Shown here one piece after another: positions 12,731 to 24,900 of a DNA stretch of 64,000 nucleotides. Under the pieces are notes generated by a model. The model saw nothing but the letters and a program-made list of their open reading frames with translations. It did no database searches and was not told the origin of the DNA. Every line of letters starts with the position of its first letter. Position 1 is the first letter of the stretch. The stretch lies in contig NW_023601212.1 of the NCBI RefSeq assembly GCF_014898055.3, positions 30,306,329 to 30,370,328 on the forward strand, in the 5' to 3' direction. Source of the stretch: Talpa occidentalis. Lineage: Eukaryota; Chordata; Mammalia; Eulipotyphla; Talpidae. Position numbers and translations under genes: made by a program.

Positions 12731-15700
12731 GCAGAATAATGATGCTGGCAATTGACTGTAGCGATTCTGAAGCCAACGTCATTCTGGAAGGACGATGATA
12801 GCCAGAAGGGCCTGAGGCAGAAGCTATTATGTTACTTTCAAGTTCAGAAAACAGTTCCTGGAGAAATATCTTTTTTCTTCATGGATGAATGGGAGCCTGG
12901 AGAGGTAATGAAATATACAGAAATGCCGGGCAGAGGAAAGTGCTGCGTCTTGTACCAGACACTAGTGTTCAGTGGTAACTCCAAGGTGCGTTTACCCAAG
13001 TTGGGAGAATGTTGAATTGCTGTAATGGTGCTGGTGATGATGATGATGATATTCCTAAAGGCTAAGCCCTAAAGGGGCTCTCTCTCTGGCCACATAGAAG
13101 ACAGAGATGCTGGCATAAAGCCCAAAAATAGGAATAAAGAGAACCGGAGCTTGAGATTGGGGCTAGAAAACCACACCCATCAAGTCAAAGCTGATTTCCA
13201 GACCCAGCCTTTGATTTAAAAACAGTCAGAGGTTTTGGCAAGAACTTCTCCAGGACTGGGACTAATGGGCCATGACTGTGAGATTCATGTCAGAAAGGCC
13301 AGTGCTGGGCTGGAAGAACCGGGTCTAGGTAGCTCTCTTTAGGAAGGTCACAATCCTTCTTTGTGCCCAGATGCTCCCTGGGTTCTGGAAGTGGCAGTCA
13401 AGGAGAAGCGCTACCCAGAATCCTTTCAAAATGACACTGGCCCCAGTTGCTGGAATGTGCCCAGCAGAGAGTCTGAGCTGCCACAACTGCTAAGAGTCAG
13501 CTTGCTCAAGGTCACACATGCAGGGTCTAAACCACAGCCACTTTGGACAGCAGCGGAGTACTCTGTTAGGCTGCACTTGCACCAGGGCTCCCTACCTGGT
13601 CTACTCCATATTTCTGGAAACTGAGTCATAGTCTGAACTCTCCATATAATCAAAAATGCTTCCTCACCCCAACATTAACAAATGGAAACCCCTAAATATA
13701 TCTGTACCCCAAACAGTACACCACTGGGAGCTGTTTAGTAGAAGTCACCTTACTTTATAGGCGCATGAGCAGGCTGGGTGAGACCTGACGTTGGGAGCCC
13801 AAATAGACCCGAGCCAGGCTGGTAGCAGGGAAGGGCATTGTCCTGCAGGACAGGACATCGGGACAGGCAAAGTCTTTACAAAACCAGACTTGCTGGGAAT
13901 GTCTGCTGTGGCAGTGTGTGCTGGAACATTGAGCCCTTTGGGCCCAGCCACCTGGTATGTGTGGTTTGCTCCAAAGGAAAGCGGCTGTGTACCCATGAGC
14001 TAAAAAAGCAGTCTCCACAGACACGAAGTCTGCAGATCCACTGCAGTGCTGGCAGGGATTTCAACTGACAAAGGCCTCTCAGCAGCACAGATAAGAGTTG
14101 TCATTCTTAGCAGTGACAACATATTGCAGCCAGAAGGAACAGAGAGGCAGAAGACCAGACAGCACTCCTGCTCCTTCTCTGTCTGGATTTTTGAGAACTG
14201 TCCCCTCCCCTTTCCCCCCATTGCACGAACTGGGATCCTGGGGTCTTGGATTAGTCAGGAGGTGATGTACTTTGGAGGGTGAGACACGACCTCCCATTAA
14301 CCTAGGAATGGGGTTCCTTGGGTGACCAACTGGAAACATAACAGAGGTGGGGATATGTGTGTAACCATCCCCTGCAGAACGGGGTCTAGGAATAACATTT
14401 AGATTTTGAATTCACTATCACTAATGCATGATACTAAATTAGTACTAACATTTAGAGCCACCATTCCCCAAGTGTGGAAGAGAAGTTATTTAATTTTCTC
14501 TCATTATAGGAGCGGTTCAAGGAAAATGGGTCACAAGTCTGCAGTGTGGTGCAGTGGGCAAAATGGACGTCAACTTCTTCTCCAGAAAAGAGGCTAGAAT
14601 ATTGAGGAAAGACAGAGCTTTTCTTTCAGAAAGGTGACCCTGAGGCCCCTCCTTGCTCCTCTGTTTCCTGGCTGCAGGTTAATTGTATCAAACCATGCCT
14701 CCAGGGAATAGCAGAATTCAATGTGCAGCTCCGGTTCATAAACTGCCATTAATTAACCTTACAGGGAAGAGTAGGGAGTGTGAGGCTGTGTCTTGCCACA
14801 CCTAACACGATTTGAAAATCATGGGGATCACTCCTTCTATTATCCCTCCAAGTCTGGGGCTTAGGGAATGTATCTCCCCAAGTTTGAGATGTGTTGACTC
14901 ATTATGTCTGTGGGATGGACACAGAAGTTTCTGTAGGAGGGTTTAGGTCAAGGCATTTCATCTGGGAATGAATCAGACCTGGTTTGAAACCAAATTGATT
15001 GCAACTAGGTAGGCTTCCTTCCTACATGAGCCCCCAGAAGTGGTGCAGCCTGCAGAATGCCTGACCTTTCACCTGGAAGGGTGCACAGACCAAAGCAGAC
15101 AGGGAAAAGCCTGAGCTGATAATCTCTGGAGAGATGGCTGCAAGCCCCAATTCTGTGTTTGAGGCAAAGAGATGTCAACAGTCTGTACTAATTAGCAGTG
15201 TCACAGTCAGTTTTGAGGCCTGTCGCAAGCAATTTATTAGTAATAAAGTAGCAAATTTTGCCAGTGTTTTCTTCCTTTATAAATTAGATTAATGTGTGAA
15301 GACTTCTTTGGTTGTAACTGAGAACTAGCTAAATTGAATTAGTTTGGGCAAGAAGAGGAACTTCTTGCAAAATCTAAGTAAATACAAAGGCAGAAGTGCA
15401 GGTGAATGTCACCGGGAACCAGAAATCCGTTGTCCCCAGGGCAAGCCCATTCCAGTTTCCAACCCACCTTCCAGACCTACTTTTCTCTGCAGGTTGTATT
15501 AGTTCTTGTTGAAGAACTGTGTCTTCTTCATAGCAGGAGACACGGCCACATGTGGTTCACAAGCCTCATCTGTCATGCATTTTGTCAAGAGAACAGAATG
15601 AATCTCTTTTCCAGTTTCAATGTGAATATCTCACAGGCATGATTCCTGCTGATGTGTCTTAGGCCATGTTGCCCCTGCCGTATCCATCAGCTGTAACCAA

Positions 15701-17035
15701 GATGTGTCATACTCCTGACACCTGACTCCAATAGAAGACCACACTTCTGGAGAAGCCTGTGCATCCCAGATCCAGCCTGCAAATCACTTCCATAGCCATC
15801 CTCTGGTCCAAACTTCTCTCTACCACTCCCTTTATATTCTGATCTGGAACTTATAGCCCATTGCTATTAATCTCCCTGCATCCTGAACTCCTTCCCTAAA
15901 AGTGATTTTTATATCCTTCTCCAACATCCCTTGAAGGTATTACATATCTAGTTCCTGCATAAGGGAGGGTGATTTCTCTGTCTCACTGTCCCCTAAGTGC
16001 CTCTAGATCAGTACTTCTTGGTCTCTCTTGCTGCCCATAAACTGCCTCTTCCTTACAAGCCCCAAGCCTTTTCCCTTTACAGTGCATCATCAACCTGCAG
16101 TTCCCCTGCCCCTTTGTGTTGCCCTCATTCATTGGCCCACTGATAATTTCATCAAACTCTGAGCACTTCATTTTAATCCCCTGCACCATCCCCAACTTCC
16201 ATATTCATGGAAGACAATTCATCCATCATCCTGCTGTCAGTATGGACCCATGCCAACTGGAGAGGTGCAGAGGACAAAAGAGAAGGGAAATGTACTTCAC
16301 AGGAATTGGATGTCTCAGTTCAGCCTTGAGTTGCATATGACTGATGTACAGACAATGCAGGGAAGGGTGTACCTGGTGAAGAACAGCATAGACAGCCTTC
16401 CAGTGACTAAAATCAGACTATTTCACTTGAAAAACTTTAAGTCACCTGATTTATCTGAGCTCACAGATGTGAAAGGTAGAAGGAGGTGAGAAAATATATA
16501 CAGATTGAAGCTTTGGAGGACGATGTATTCCATATTTAAATAGTTTCATCTTTCCTATTTTACAATAGAGAAAAGTTGAGTAGGTTAGTCCCTGATGCAA
16601 AAATTTGCTTTTCAGGCTCGCTCCTTTACTGTGGATTCTTGGGGGTAGAGACCATCGTATTCATCTTTATATTCTTTTATCTGAGTGAGCACACACAGTA
16701 GGTGTTCCATGTGCACTGAAAGAGAGACCAGAGGGAGACATACCTGAAGACTGACTGGGGAGAGACCAGAAAATTAACTGTTCATAGAACTTTCTTATAA
16801 AGAAAAATATAATCAAGGACATATTCCCAGTTACAAATAACAGGCTTATAGACAAACTTTAGAAACTCAGCCAATCCACAGCCCTGTGATCAAAATTCTG
16901 TGACACTGACATTTTTTAGACCTATTCTAGTCACAGTGATGAAGTTGCTTGTTGAGGAGTTTGTGAACAGGGATCAAGTCAGGTACATTATTTTCTAAAC
17001 CCTGTCCATCAAATTTGAGAGAGTCAGAGGTAGGG
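12731..17035. other. Intergenic, repeat-poor stretch
   Basis: A (GAT)n tract lies near 13034-13051 and a possible MIR remnant at 13470-13560. 15090-15310 is repeat-free and AT-rich with homeodomain-type TAATTAG and ATTAAT motifs and could be regulatory. 15700-15960 has a pyrimidine-rich L2-like flavour. Overlapping short ORFs at 13361-14339 look like chance. No exon with credible splice sites was identified. Confidence 0.4.
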
Positions 17036-17039
17036 ATTA

Positions 17040-17150
17040 TTTTCCTTGCAATGAAAAAAGCAAAGCAGATATTTTAAGTCATTTGGCCAAGGTCATACAA
17101 CAAATAAGTGGTAGAGCCTGACCTTAAACTGGGACCTCTGGGTCAAAGTA
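17040..17150 (-). mobile_element. MIR SINE fragment
   Basis: Contains the reverse-complement MIR core: GGCCAAGGTCATACAACAAA, then AGTGGTAGAGCCTGACCTTA. This is an ancient mammalian repeat. Confidence 0.65.
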
Positions 17151-18780
17151 CAGCAGATCTTCAATTTCTCTGTACAGCCTATAGCTTACAGCAAGGGCAT
17201 CAGACTTTGGGAAGACTGTTGGTAAGAAGTAAGGCTATTATATGAAACTGTTCTAAAAAATCAAAGATAAGAGCCATGTGTGCTAATAAGTGTATGAATT
17301 GCCTACAAAATCTGGCAATACTTTTATTCTTTCACGGCTTATGCTTGGCCAGACCTTCATATTAGGTCTGGTCTGAATCTCAGTCTTGCGAGAGGGATGT
17401 GCCAAAATGTAAAAGGGATTCAGTCCATTATATCTGATCCCTGAGAGAATATTATAGGGAGGATCATGTTCCCATCTCCACAGAGGGCACAGCCTCACAG
17501 GAAATTAGCTGAGTTACAGCAACACAAATACAGGCTAGACTGAAGAAAATACCTACTGATTGAGAGGGCTGCAAAGTATAGGGAATGTGTTTTTAAAACA
17601 GGATATGAAATCTCTATCACTGCAGATTTTAAGAATAGGAGAAATTCGGGTCAGACACGTTGAATAGCCTGGGAGCTGGAGGATGTATCAAATTAGTCCT
17701 TCTTCTATCTTTTCAGGGTGTGAGGTGGTGATGATGGTCTTGAGGATCACCATGAAGTTTTCTTTTCTTTCATCTACACCTCACACCTTGTGTTACTGGG
17801 TAGTTTGCTCACTACAAGTGAATTTGTTTTGCTCTCTTTATTTTATAAAACATGTGAAGGATGATCGAGGTTTACATTTCCAAGGAAAATCTGCTGTCTG
17901 AAAGCAACCACCTGTCGATGATACCAGAGGTGAAAACAGAAAACAGAAAGAAACAAAACCATCTGTCTCTTTCCCTATCTTCTTTTCTCACCAAAAACCA
18001 TAACCATGTTAGAAACACCACACAGCACTTCAGACAAGGGGATTAACGATGCTCTTCACTCTTTACCCATTCTATACTGCTCCCAAGATCCAACAGGATT
18101 ATATTTGTCCTATTATTTAATATATATGATATGTTTATAGTTCCTAATGGATTCTTTCTTGCATCATCACATGCTATTTAACAACAGTTAGGTTGCGTGA
18201 TCTCTCTCAGAAAGACACCATTTCTCCCCTTCCACTCCATGCTCCCTGAGGCCCACAGCTCTGACAGGCCTTCCGTTTTAGATCTAGACTCAGCTGTGGG
18301 ACTCAATTGGTTTATGTGATATCAGCAAACATGACACAGAGGCTTGTGAAGTGTTGGGGCCTTGGGGTTTGTCCTTTCTTGTTGTTCTCTTTGAACCCTA
18401 AGAGCATTGTGTGAAGAACCATAGGTGGGCCTGCTGCAGGATAAAAAGCCACAGGCAAAGATATGTAGATAAGCCATTCCATGGCAGACACCCTTCAGGT
18501 GAACCCTCCAGCCAACCTAGGAGGTGGCTTTGAGTCCATCCCAGACCACTCAGCTCCTCACCCAGTGACCTTGGTCTCTTGAGTGTCTAACAGAAATTAA
18601 TCAAAACAAAATTAGCCTCACTCAAAATAATAGCCAGTTGATCTGCAGAATCATGAACTTAATATGAGACTGTTTTATACCACACAGCTTTTGTTACACA
18701 GATGTAGATAATAAAGTCTATACACTGTTTATAGAGTCCATAATCTTTGAAATGGTAGGGATTGTTTCTAATATCTCCCT
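17151..18780. other. Intergenic, no gene seen
   Basis: AT-rich DNA with no recognisable gene. Pieces may be decayed LINE sequence, but none could be assigned. Confidence 0.35.
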
Positions 18781-18950
18781 CTTGAGTTATTTTATTAAAC
18801 AAAAAAATAAAAAACTAAAACATATGCAGAGACTAGTGTATCCAACACTCATGGACACAATACCCAAATTTTAGTGTTGCATTTGTCTTAAGCCACTTTA
18901 TATTGAAGGATTAAGGTTGTCCTCTCCACAAATGTATTCTTCTTCTTTTT

Positions 18951-19466
18951 TTTTTTTTTAAGATTTATTTATTTGGGCCTCCCCTGGTGGTGCAGGCGGT
19001 TGAGCGCCATGCTACGAAGCTGTCTGCAGCCTCTGCAGCGCTGGTCCATCCCACATGCCGGGGAGTGTCCCACATGGCACGGCAGACCTCTCCTGTCTCA
19101 CCCGCTGCTCCCCTCAGCAGTGTATTTCGTCAGTCTGCCTGTTCTGTTCCTGCTCTGTCTCTGATGAATCCTCTTACCCTCCTGCGCATCTGGCCTGTAT
19201 CCCGGCTCTAAGATTTATTTATTTATTTATATAAGAACGGGGTAGAGGCCAGATGCATGGGAGGGTGAGAGGATTCACCAGAGACAGAGCAGGAACAGAA
19301 CAGGCAGACTGAAGAAATACACTGCTGAGGGGAGCAGCGGGCGAGAAAGGAGAGGTCTGCAGCGCCATGTGGGACCCTCGCCCAGCACCGGGATCAAATC
19401 AGTGCTGCAGAGGCTGTGGACAGCTTCACAGCATGGCACTCAACCGCCTGAGCCACCAGGGGAGGC
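18951..19466 (-). mobile_element. Outer SINE copy, split by an inverted SINE
   Basis: A reverse-oriented SINE whose tail segment (18951-18974) is separated from its body (19210-19466) by a plus-strand copy. A short duplicated target (TCTTCTTC, at 18940-18947 and 19469-19476) may mark the original insertion. Confidence 0.8.
18975..19209 (+). mobile_element. Inner inverted SINE copy without an A-tail
   Basis: A plus-strand SINE from GGGCCTCCCCTGGTGGTGCA to CCCGGCTCT. It stops before the usual TATGCATAAATAAATAAATC tail and has no poly-A. AAGATTTATTTATTT is repeated exactly on both sides (18960-18974 and 19210-19224). It shares unusual variants with the outer copy (an extra C in CCTCCCCTGG, shortened ATTTC-TCAGTC and TTCCTGCTCTG), so the pair may be an inverted duplication rather than an independent insertion. 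Confidence 0.8.
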
Positions 19467-19756
19467 CCTCTTCTTCCTTTCTTTTACCAATTATTCCCAT
19501 AAACTTGGTATTACCCCATGCAAGCTTTTCCATGTTTATTATAAATACAGGTCTGTTGGTGCATATTTTAATGTTTTCTTTATATCAGAACATTCTATTT
19601 AATTATTGACACTAATGTACATTAATCATATATAATTTCCCTTCATAGATCTAAGCCTTATCTATTTTTTTAAATCCCCCATTAATGGACATTTGAGGTT
19701 GGGGTTGTCCCTAAACTCTATGTTTGTAAATATTCCTGGCTGACTGGTTGGCTTGT

Positions 19757-19867
19757 TATCTATCTATCTATCTGTCTATCTATCTATCTATCTATCTATT
19801 CCTTCCATTCATCCATCCACCCATCCATCCATCCATCCATCCATCCATTCATCCATCTCTATCTACC
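19757..19867 (+). repeat. (TATC)n-(CATC)n microsatellite
   Basis: About ten TATC/TGTC units (19757-19799) are followed by about twelve CATC-type units (19807-19860). Two adjoining tetranucleotide arrays differing by one base suggest one arose from the other. Confidence 0.95.
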
Positions 19868-21276
19868 TTGTATGCATGAGAGACTATTAGATAGAAAGTT
19901 ACTGAATTATTTAGTGTGCACTTTCTTAATTTTAAAGAAGTTGCCAACTTTGCAAAATAACAATAATATGTGTCTTCATAACCAATGTATGAGTTCTTAG
20001 AGTCTCACATGAAGCAAGTACTTAATTTTTTCTCAGGCAAGAGTAGGATTTGGTATTAAAGCAACCATTTTAAAAAGTCAGGAAATTGTATAAAGAGATC
20101 TGTAGACAAAAGACAAGTGTAATAAGTATTAATATATTTTTAATCAGATGGGAAATTACTATCTTACTTTTTTCTGTCTTATTGATTCTGATAAGATTTA
20201 ACATTCTTATGTGTTTATTAGTTATGCAGACTCTCAACTTCATGAATTTCCTGTATATATCATTTTTATATTTATCTCATATGCTTGTCCTTTTCTTATT
20301 GCTTTTCAAAAAGTTGTTTATATGATATTTAACTCATATTTATAAATGTTGCAAATATTTCTTACCACTTTTATTTTGCTTTTTATTTTGTCTATGTTAT
20401 ATTAGCAGTTAGGAAACACACATTGTGACATAAATTAATAAATCAATCCTTTCATATGTGGATTTCTTTTTTCCTTTATTATTTGTTAAAAAATAATTTT
20501 ATATATCATGTTTATATTTGCCTATATATTATTTAATAATTATGTTTATTAAATTAAAAACATAATTATTAATTATGGTTTTTCACTAAATCCATGTGGA
20601 CTTGAGTTTGGGTAGATGAGGAAGGAATCATACATTACTCCAGAGAGAGAAGAAATAATTAGTATCCATTTTTAACCATTTCATTCTCCATTTGATTCTC
20701 TTTAATATTTCTATTAAATAAGACTTTAAAATTCTTGGCTTTGACTCCAAATTTTCTATTCTGCTCTGTTGATTTTTTGCTGTTGTTGTTCTTGCATCAA
20801 TACCACCCTCTTTCAGTTCCTATGACTTTAAAGTAAATTTGGATAAATTGTAATGTGTGACTCTGCTCTTTGTTCTTATTTTGTTGAATTGTTTTATCTT
20901 TTATTATTTTGTTTTAAACATAATGTTTTAAATCACACAAAAGGTCATGATTAGAATTTCATCCTTTAAATACTAAATTGGATGAAATGTATATGTAAAA
21001 TATTGGATTTTCCTATCAGAATAATGGATATTTATATCTTCTTTTATGTGGCTTTTTATGAGTATTATATTTTCTTTCATAATAGTTCTGCACATCTTTT
21101 GTTAGATTATTCAAAAGGAACTTTCATATCCTCAGATTATATCTAGCAATTCAAGTTTATTTTTATGTCTATAGATGAATTTGTATTTCTATGTGTGCAA
21201 TGCACTTTAAATAAATAAAATATCTTCTCTTTCTAATTCTAATATATCTTTTTCCTCTTTCCCATCCTGTCATTGT

Positions 21277-21582
21277 TTTTTTGGCCCCCTGTCACTGTTT
21301 TTTTTTTTTTTTTAAAGACTTATTTATTTATGCATACAAGAACTAGGGTACAGGCCAGAGGTGCTGGTGGTGAGAGGATTCACCAGAGACAGAGTGGGGA
21401 ACGGAACAGAACAGGCACACTGACTGAAGTACACTAGTGAGGGATGCAGTTGGTGAGTCAGGAGAGGTCTGCTGTGCCATATGGGTAGCTCCCTGGCCCC
21501 ACCCTGAAATTGAACTCATGCTGCAGAGGCTGCAGATAGCTTCTCAGTGCTGTGCTTAACCCCTTGCACCATCATGTTGGCC
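21277..21582 (-). mobile_element. tRNA-derived SINE, full length, diverged
   Basis: Reverse-oriented copy in the old L1. Imperfect target duplications CCCATCCTGTCATTGT (21261-21276) and CCCATCTAGTCATTGT (21583-21598) flank it. L1 sequence continues after it. Confidence 0.82.
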
Positions 21583-21639
21583 CCCATCTAGTCATTGTAA
21601 AGGACCTCCAGTAAAATGTTTAATACACATCCATATCTC

Positions 21640-21960
21640 AAATATTTATTGAGAATCTGCCATATAATGAACATAGATGCTTTAAGACTTGTTTACTAAA
21701 CAGACAAAAATGTCTTATGAGCCCATATTCTATCAAAAGAAAGATTATGTATGTGTCTGTTATACATACTTTCTTATGATGTTAAACCATTATAAGTGCT
21801 GTAAGAAAAATATAAAGGAGAATTAGATTGTTTAGGCTGCAAAGGGCACAGGATGCAATTGCAAATGGAAATATCAGGGTCAACTTTAATGAGGTGACAT
21901 TTGAGAAAAGACTTGAAGGAGTTCATCTTATATATAGCTCAGGACACAACCTTCCAAGGA
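21640..21960 (+). mobile_element. Ancient LINE-like repeat, family not assigned
   Basis: Carries the widespread mammalian repeat phrases AAATATTTATTGAGAATCTG at the start and GAGGTGACATTTGAGAAAAG near the end. The same family recurs at 32690-32800 and 62245-62660. It is decayed and non-coding. Confidence 0.45.
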
Positions 21961-24583
21961 GATGGAAATACTCAGACAAGTATCAATGGAGTGGAGAAGG
22001 TGAGAAAGAAGTGATTGAATTATGGGATTTCTTTTGAATTGATATGACTTTTAAGAGAAAGTAAGTTCTCAAGAAGTATTCTAGATTTGAGATGCACTTA
22101 AATGATCACAGTTTTTTCCTTCTTTTATTCATGCGATATATTGCTAGCTTCTCATGCTCTAAATATCTTTGCATAGATGACATAAAAACCTCATGGTCAT
22201 AATGTAATTTTATGTAATATTATTTCCTATAGTTTAAGAATAATGATTCTGTGTTTATACATTGCAAATGCTTATAATTTGTGTAGTAATTTTTCCATTT
22301 TGGTCAATATCATAATAATACTTGAAATTAGTTGGATAGTTTTATCCTAAACATTTATTTCATAAAAATACATGAGAACCATGCACATCGCAGACTTATG
22401 GAATAGGTGGATGATTATGAAGAAATAACAAGATGAAGATAGTTATTTATCAATTTAGATTACCCTAAAACTAGAGGGCCTTTCTGGTAGCTTTCCAAGG
22501 AGATGTTTATGTTCTTTTTTCTCAGAGTAAGCCAAGTTGAAAATTGGACCCAAGATCTGAACATTACATAACAGAGATAAGAAGAAGACTAAATGTGTAC
22601 CCACAGAAGTCTGCTGCTATCAACTTCAGGCTCCTAACAATGAAACATCAGGATCTAGTGACATGATTTGAATGTCATTTTTATGCATAGATCTAAAAAT
22701 GTTGAGCTCACAAGTTTGCCTGAACATTCTTGGCAGGAAAACTCTCAAGAGAAAAATGGTCCCTTACTCTTGACAGAAGACACATTCTCCACTTACTGGG
22801 AATCCAGGTAATAATCTCATCTAAAGGATATAATGCACAAGATTTTACCCACAAGATGAGTTTACTCACAATTTTACTCAATATAAGACCCGTCCTCATT
22901 GTCTTGGCTGGCCTGGTAATCAGGATCAAAATCTAAGCAAAAACTAAGGAAAAGGAGGGGACAATATATTTTCTAGGAAGACGTAAACTATATACCAAAA
23001 GAATATTAAGGCCTGGCAATGTGAACAGCTGGAACCTGGATAATACACATGGGAGTAGTTGTTGGAGGTCCTCTTACAAGACTAGGATGGGCTATAGTGC
23101 TGGGTAGTGGAGAATTAAATATACTGGGGTCACTCTCTCACAATTGAGGAGTTGAATTATGGCAAGGATTTCTGATATAAATCCTAAAATAATATGCTGA
23201 AAACCTTGGCTCAACAATGACCTGCACAAAATTAAGCAGCTGTCAATTTCAAAGAAAGGTTAAGAAGACTTGACATGAGAATGTTAGGGTGAATTTATTA
23301 AATATCACCTTGGATTCTACCACCTGACAACACTCCCCAGGAGGGTTCTGATGACACTTTCTTTGGAAGGGCAGTAAGAAATGCTTTGATGATGGATACA
23401 TGGACATTAATGAGAAGCTGAATAATAGCTATTTTCTGAAGTGTTTCATAGATTTGGCTATTGTGAACTTTGAACTGGCCTTTTTCATATCAATACTGCA
23501 AGTGGATCATGAAATGACAAAAACCACATGGCAACAATGAATCATCACAAGCATGGTGAATGTACATTCTGTAATTGGCAGAAAGACTGCCTTAACCATA
23601 AGAAAAAATATATAGCAATTGCTAATAGATATTGGTGTGTGTAAAGTCAAGACAAAAGGGCAGAAGACTAAGGTATAACTTAGTTTATATAATCAGTAAA
23701 AAAGTAAAACAGAGACCCTGTGAGTAGCAGATTGGTGTTAACTGAGAAAATAGTAAACCACAGTCCCTTAACTAGTTATCAGATGTGAGTTAGTTCACAG
23801 AATCAGAACTCATTTATTGAAGGGAAGGCAATATTCCTATTATAAACTGCCCTGATATTCCATTCTAAGTATTTGTAGTAAATATTTCCCTAATTCTTTC
23901 CCCAAAAGACTTAAAAACTCCTCAGGTTCAGCAGAGAAATGTATACTTATAGAATTGTTAGCTATTGAATCTGAACTTCACTAATACCATGGGGTGGAAA
24001 GCACCAACAGGGACCACATCACTAGAGGAGGGACTTGTGGGAATCAGTTGATAAATAGATTTTGGCCTGAGGTTATCTTAGTTTTGGTTTCACTGAGTTA
24101 GCTAAGTCAGCTAAGTCATCAGTTATTATCCTGAATCCCAAATTTATAATGGGTATAGATATTTGGAGAATCTAGCAGAAACGTTGCTTTGATTTTCTTG
24201 TCTGTGGATGTTCTGGGAGGCATTAATAAGTGGAAACTATTAAAATGACTTCCCCATCATTTCACCTCTCCCCATTGCCAAGAAGAAATACTGTATTCCC
24301 TGAGAAAATGTATATATTCATAGCACAAAGACATTAAAAATGCAAGGATGATATCCCCTATCATCTCTTTAATTTACACGTCTGACCCTTACAAAGAGGA
24401 TCATGGCAGATGGTTGAGGATACAAGACAACTTACGGGATGGTAATCTAAATAATAGCTGTTGTTTTTTTAAGAAGAGCTGCTACCTCCAAGCCAGTGAG
24501 TGACACTCATAGTTGACTTTGACGGCAGAAGGAGGAGCTTTTCAAACTCCACCTCAGAGAATGGGTGCTGATGGCCAGCACTG
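21961..24583. other. Intergenic, possibly degenerate retroviral or LINE DNA
   Basis: AT-rich, no gene. 23000-23620 has a rather even base composition with fragments suggesting decayed endogenous-retrovirus internal sequence, but I could not identify a reading frame or a family. Confidence 0.3.
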
Positions 24584-24584
24584 A

Positions 24585-24680
24585 GGCTTTTGGCCAATAA
24601 AATTGCCAGGGCTTTTGGGAGTTAAGACATCAGGCTTTTTGATAGTTAAGCTGTTGGGCTTCTGGCAGTTAAATTCTTGG
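24585..24680 (+). repeat. Four-unit 24-bp tandem repeat
   Basis: Four consecutive 24-bp units start at 24585, 24609, 24633 and 24657. Each begins GGCTTT or GGCTTC (the second with an extra G), and the last three carry an AGTTAA core. They sit upstream of a CA tract and an AATAAA, within an LTR-like segment. Confidence 0.8.
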
Positions 24681-24716
24681 TAAAGAAGGATCTTTCTCTG
24701 GCTATCACCCTCCCCT

Positions 24717-24725
24717 ACACACACA

Positions 24726-24756
<31 letters not shown>
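24717..24756 (+). repeat. (CA)n microsatellite
   Basis: About twenty AC dinucleotides with one G interruption. Confidence 0.95.
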
Positions 24757-24758
<2 letters not shown>

Positions 24759-24900
24759 TGTAAATAAATCCTGTTCTGTGACTGTTGTTTCTCCCATGGG
24801 CCTAGTTTGAGGTTGTGGACTGCAGTCAAAACACACAGGTGAGGACACACCAATTGGGTTAACCCAGTGTCCTGGGTTTGTCCTGTTTCAGTTTCAGGTG

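Larger units (their letters stand above)
18790..21650 (-). mobile_element. Old L1 LINE fragment, minus strand, hosting three SINE copies
   Basis: Read as the reverse complement, the right part (about 20600-21650) follows L1 ORF2. Landmarks on the plus strand are TTCTATTCTGCTCTGTTGAT, CATCAATACCACCCTCTTTC and GGACCTCCAGTAAAATGTTT. The left part (about 19640-19740, TTAATGGACATTTGAGGTTG) matches the ORF2/3' UTR side, so the order is right for one minus-strand element. It is heavily mutated and interrupted by SINEs at 18951-19466 and 21277-21582 and by a tetranucleotide microsatellite. The middle section is too diverged to place. Confidence 0.65.
24540..24900 (+). mobile_element. LTR-like segment, unclassified
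   Basis: Tandem 24-bp repeats are followed by a (CA)n tract (24717-24756), AATAAA (24763-24768) and a T/G-rich stretch (CTGTTCTGTGACTGTTGTTT). This order resembles U3 repeats, a poly(A) signal and a G/U element of an LTR. No terminal TG...CA or flanking duplication was confirmed. Confidence 0.35.

Noticed and set aside
19757..19867. Regular short repeats that might suggest an array
   Set aside because: They are 4-bp units without spacers: a microsatellite, not a CRISPR-like array.
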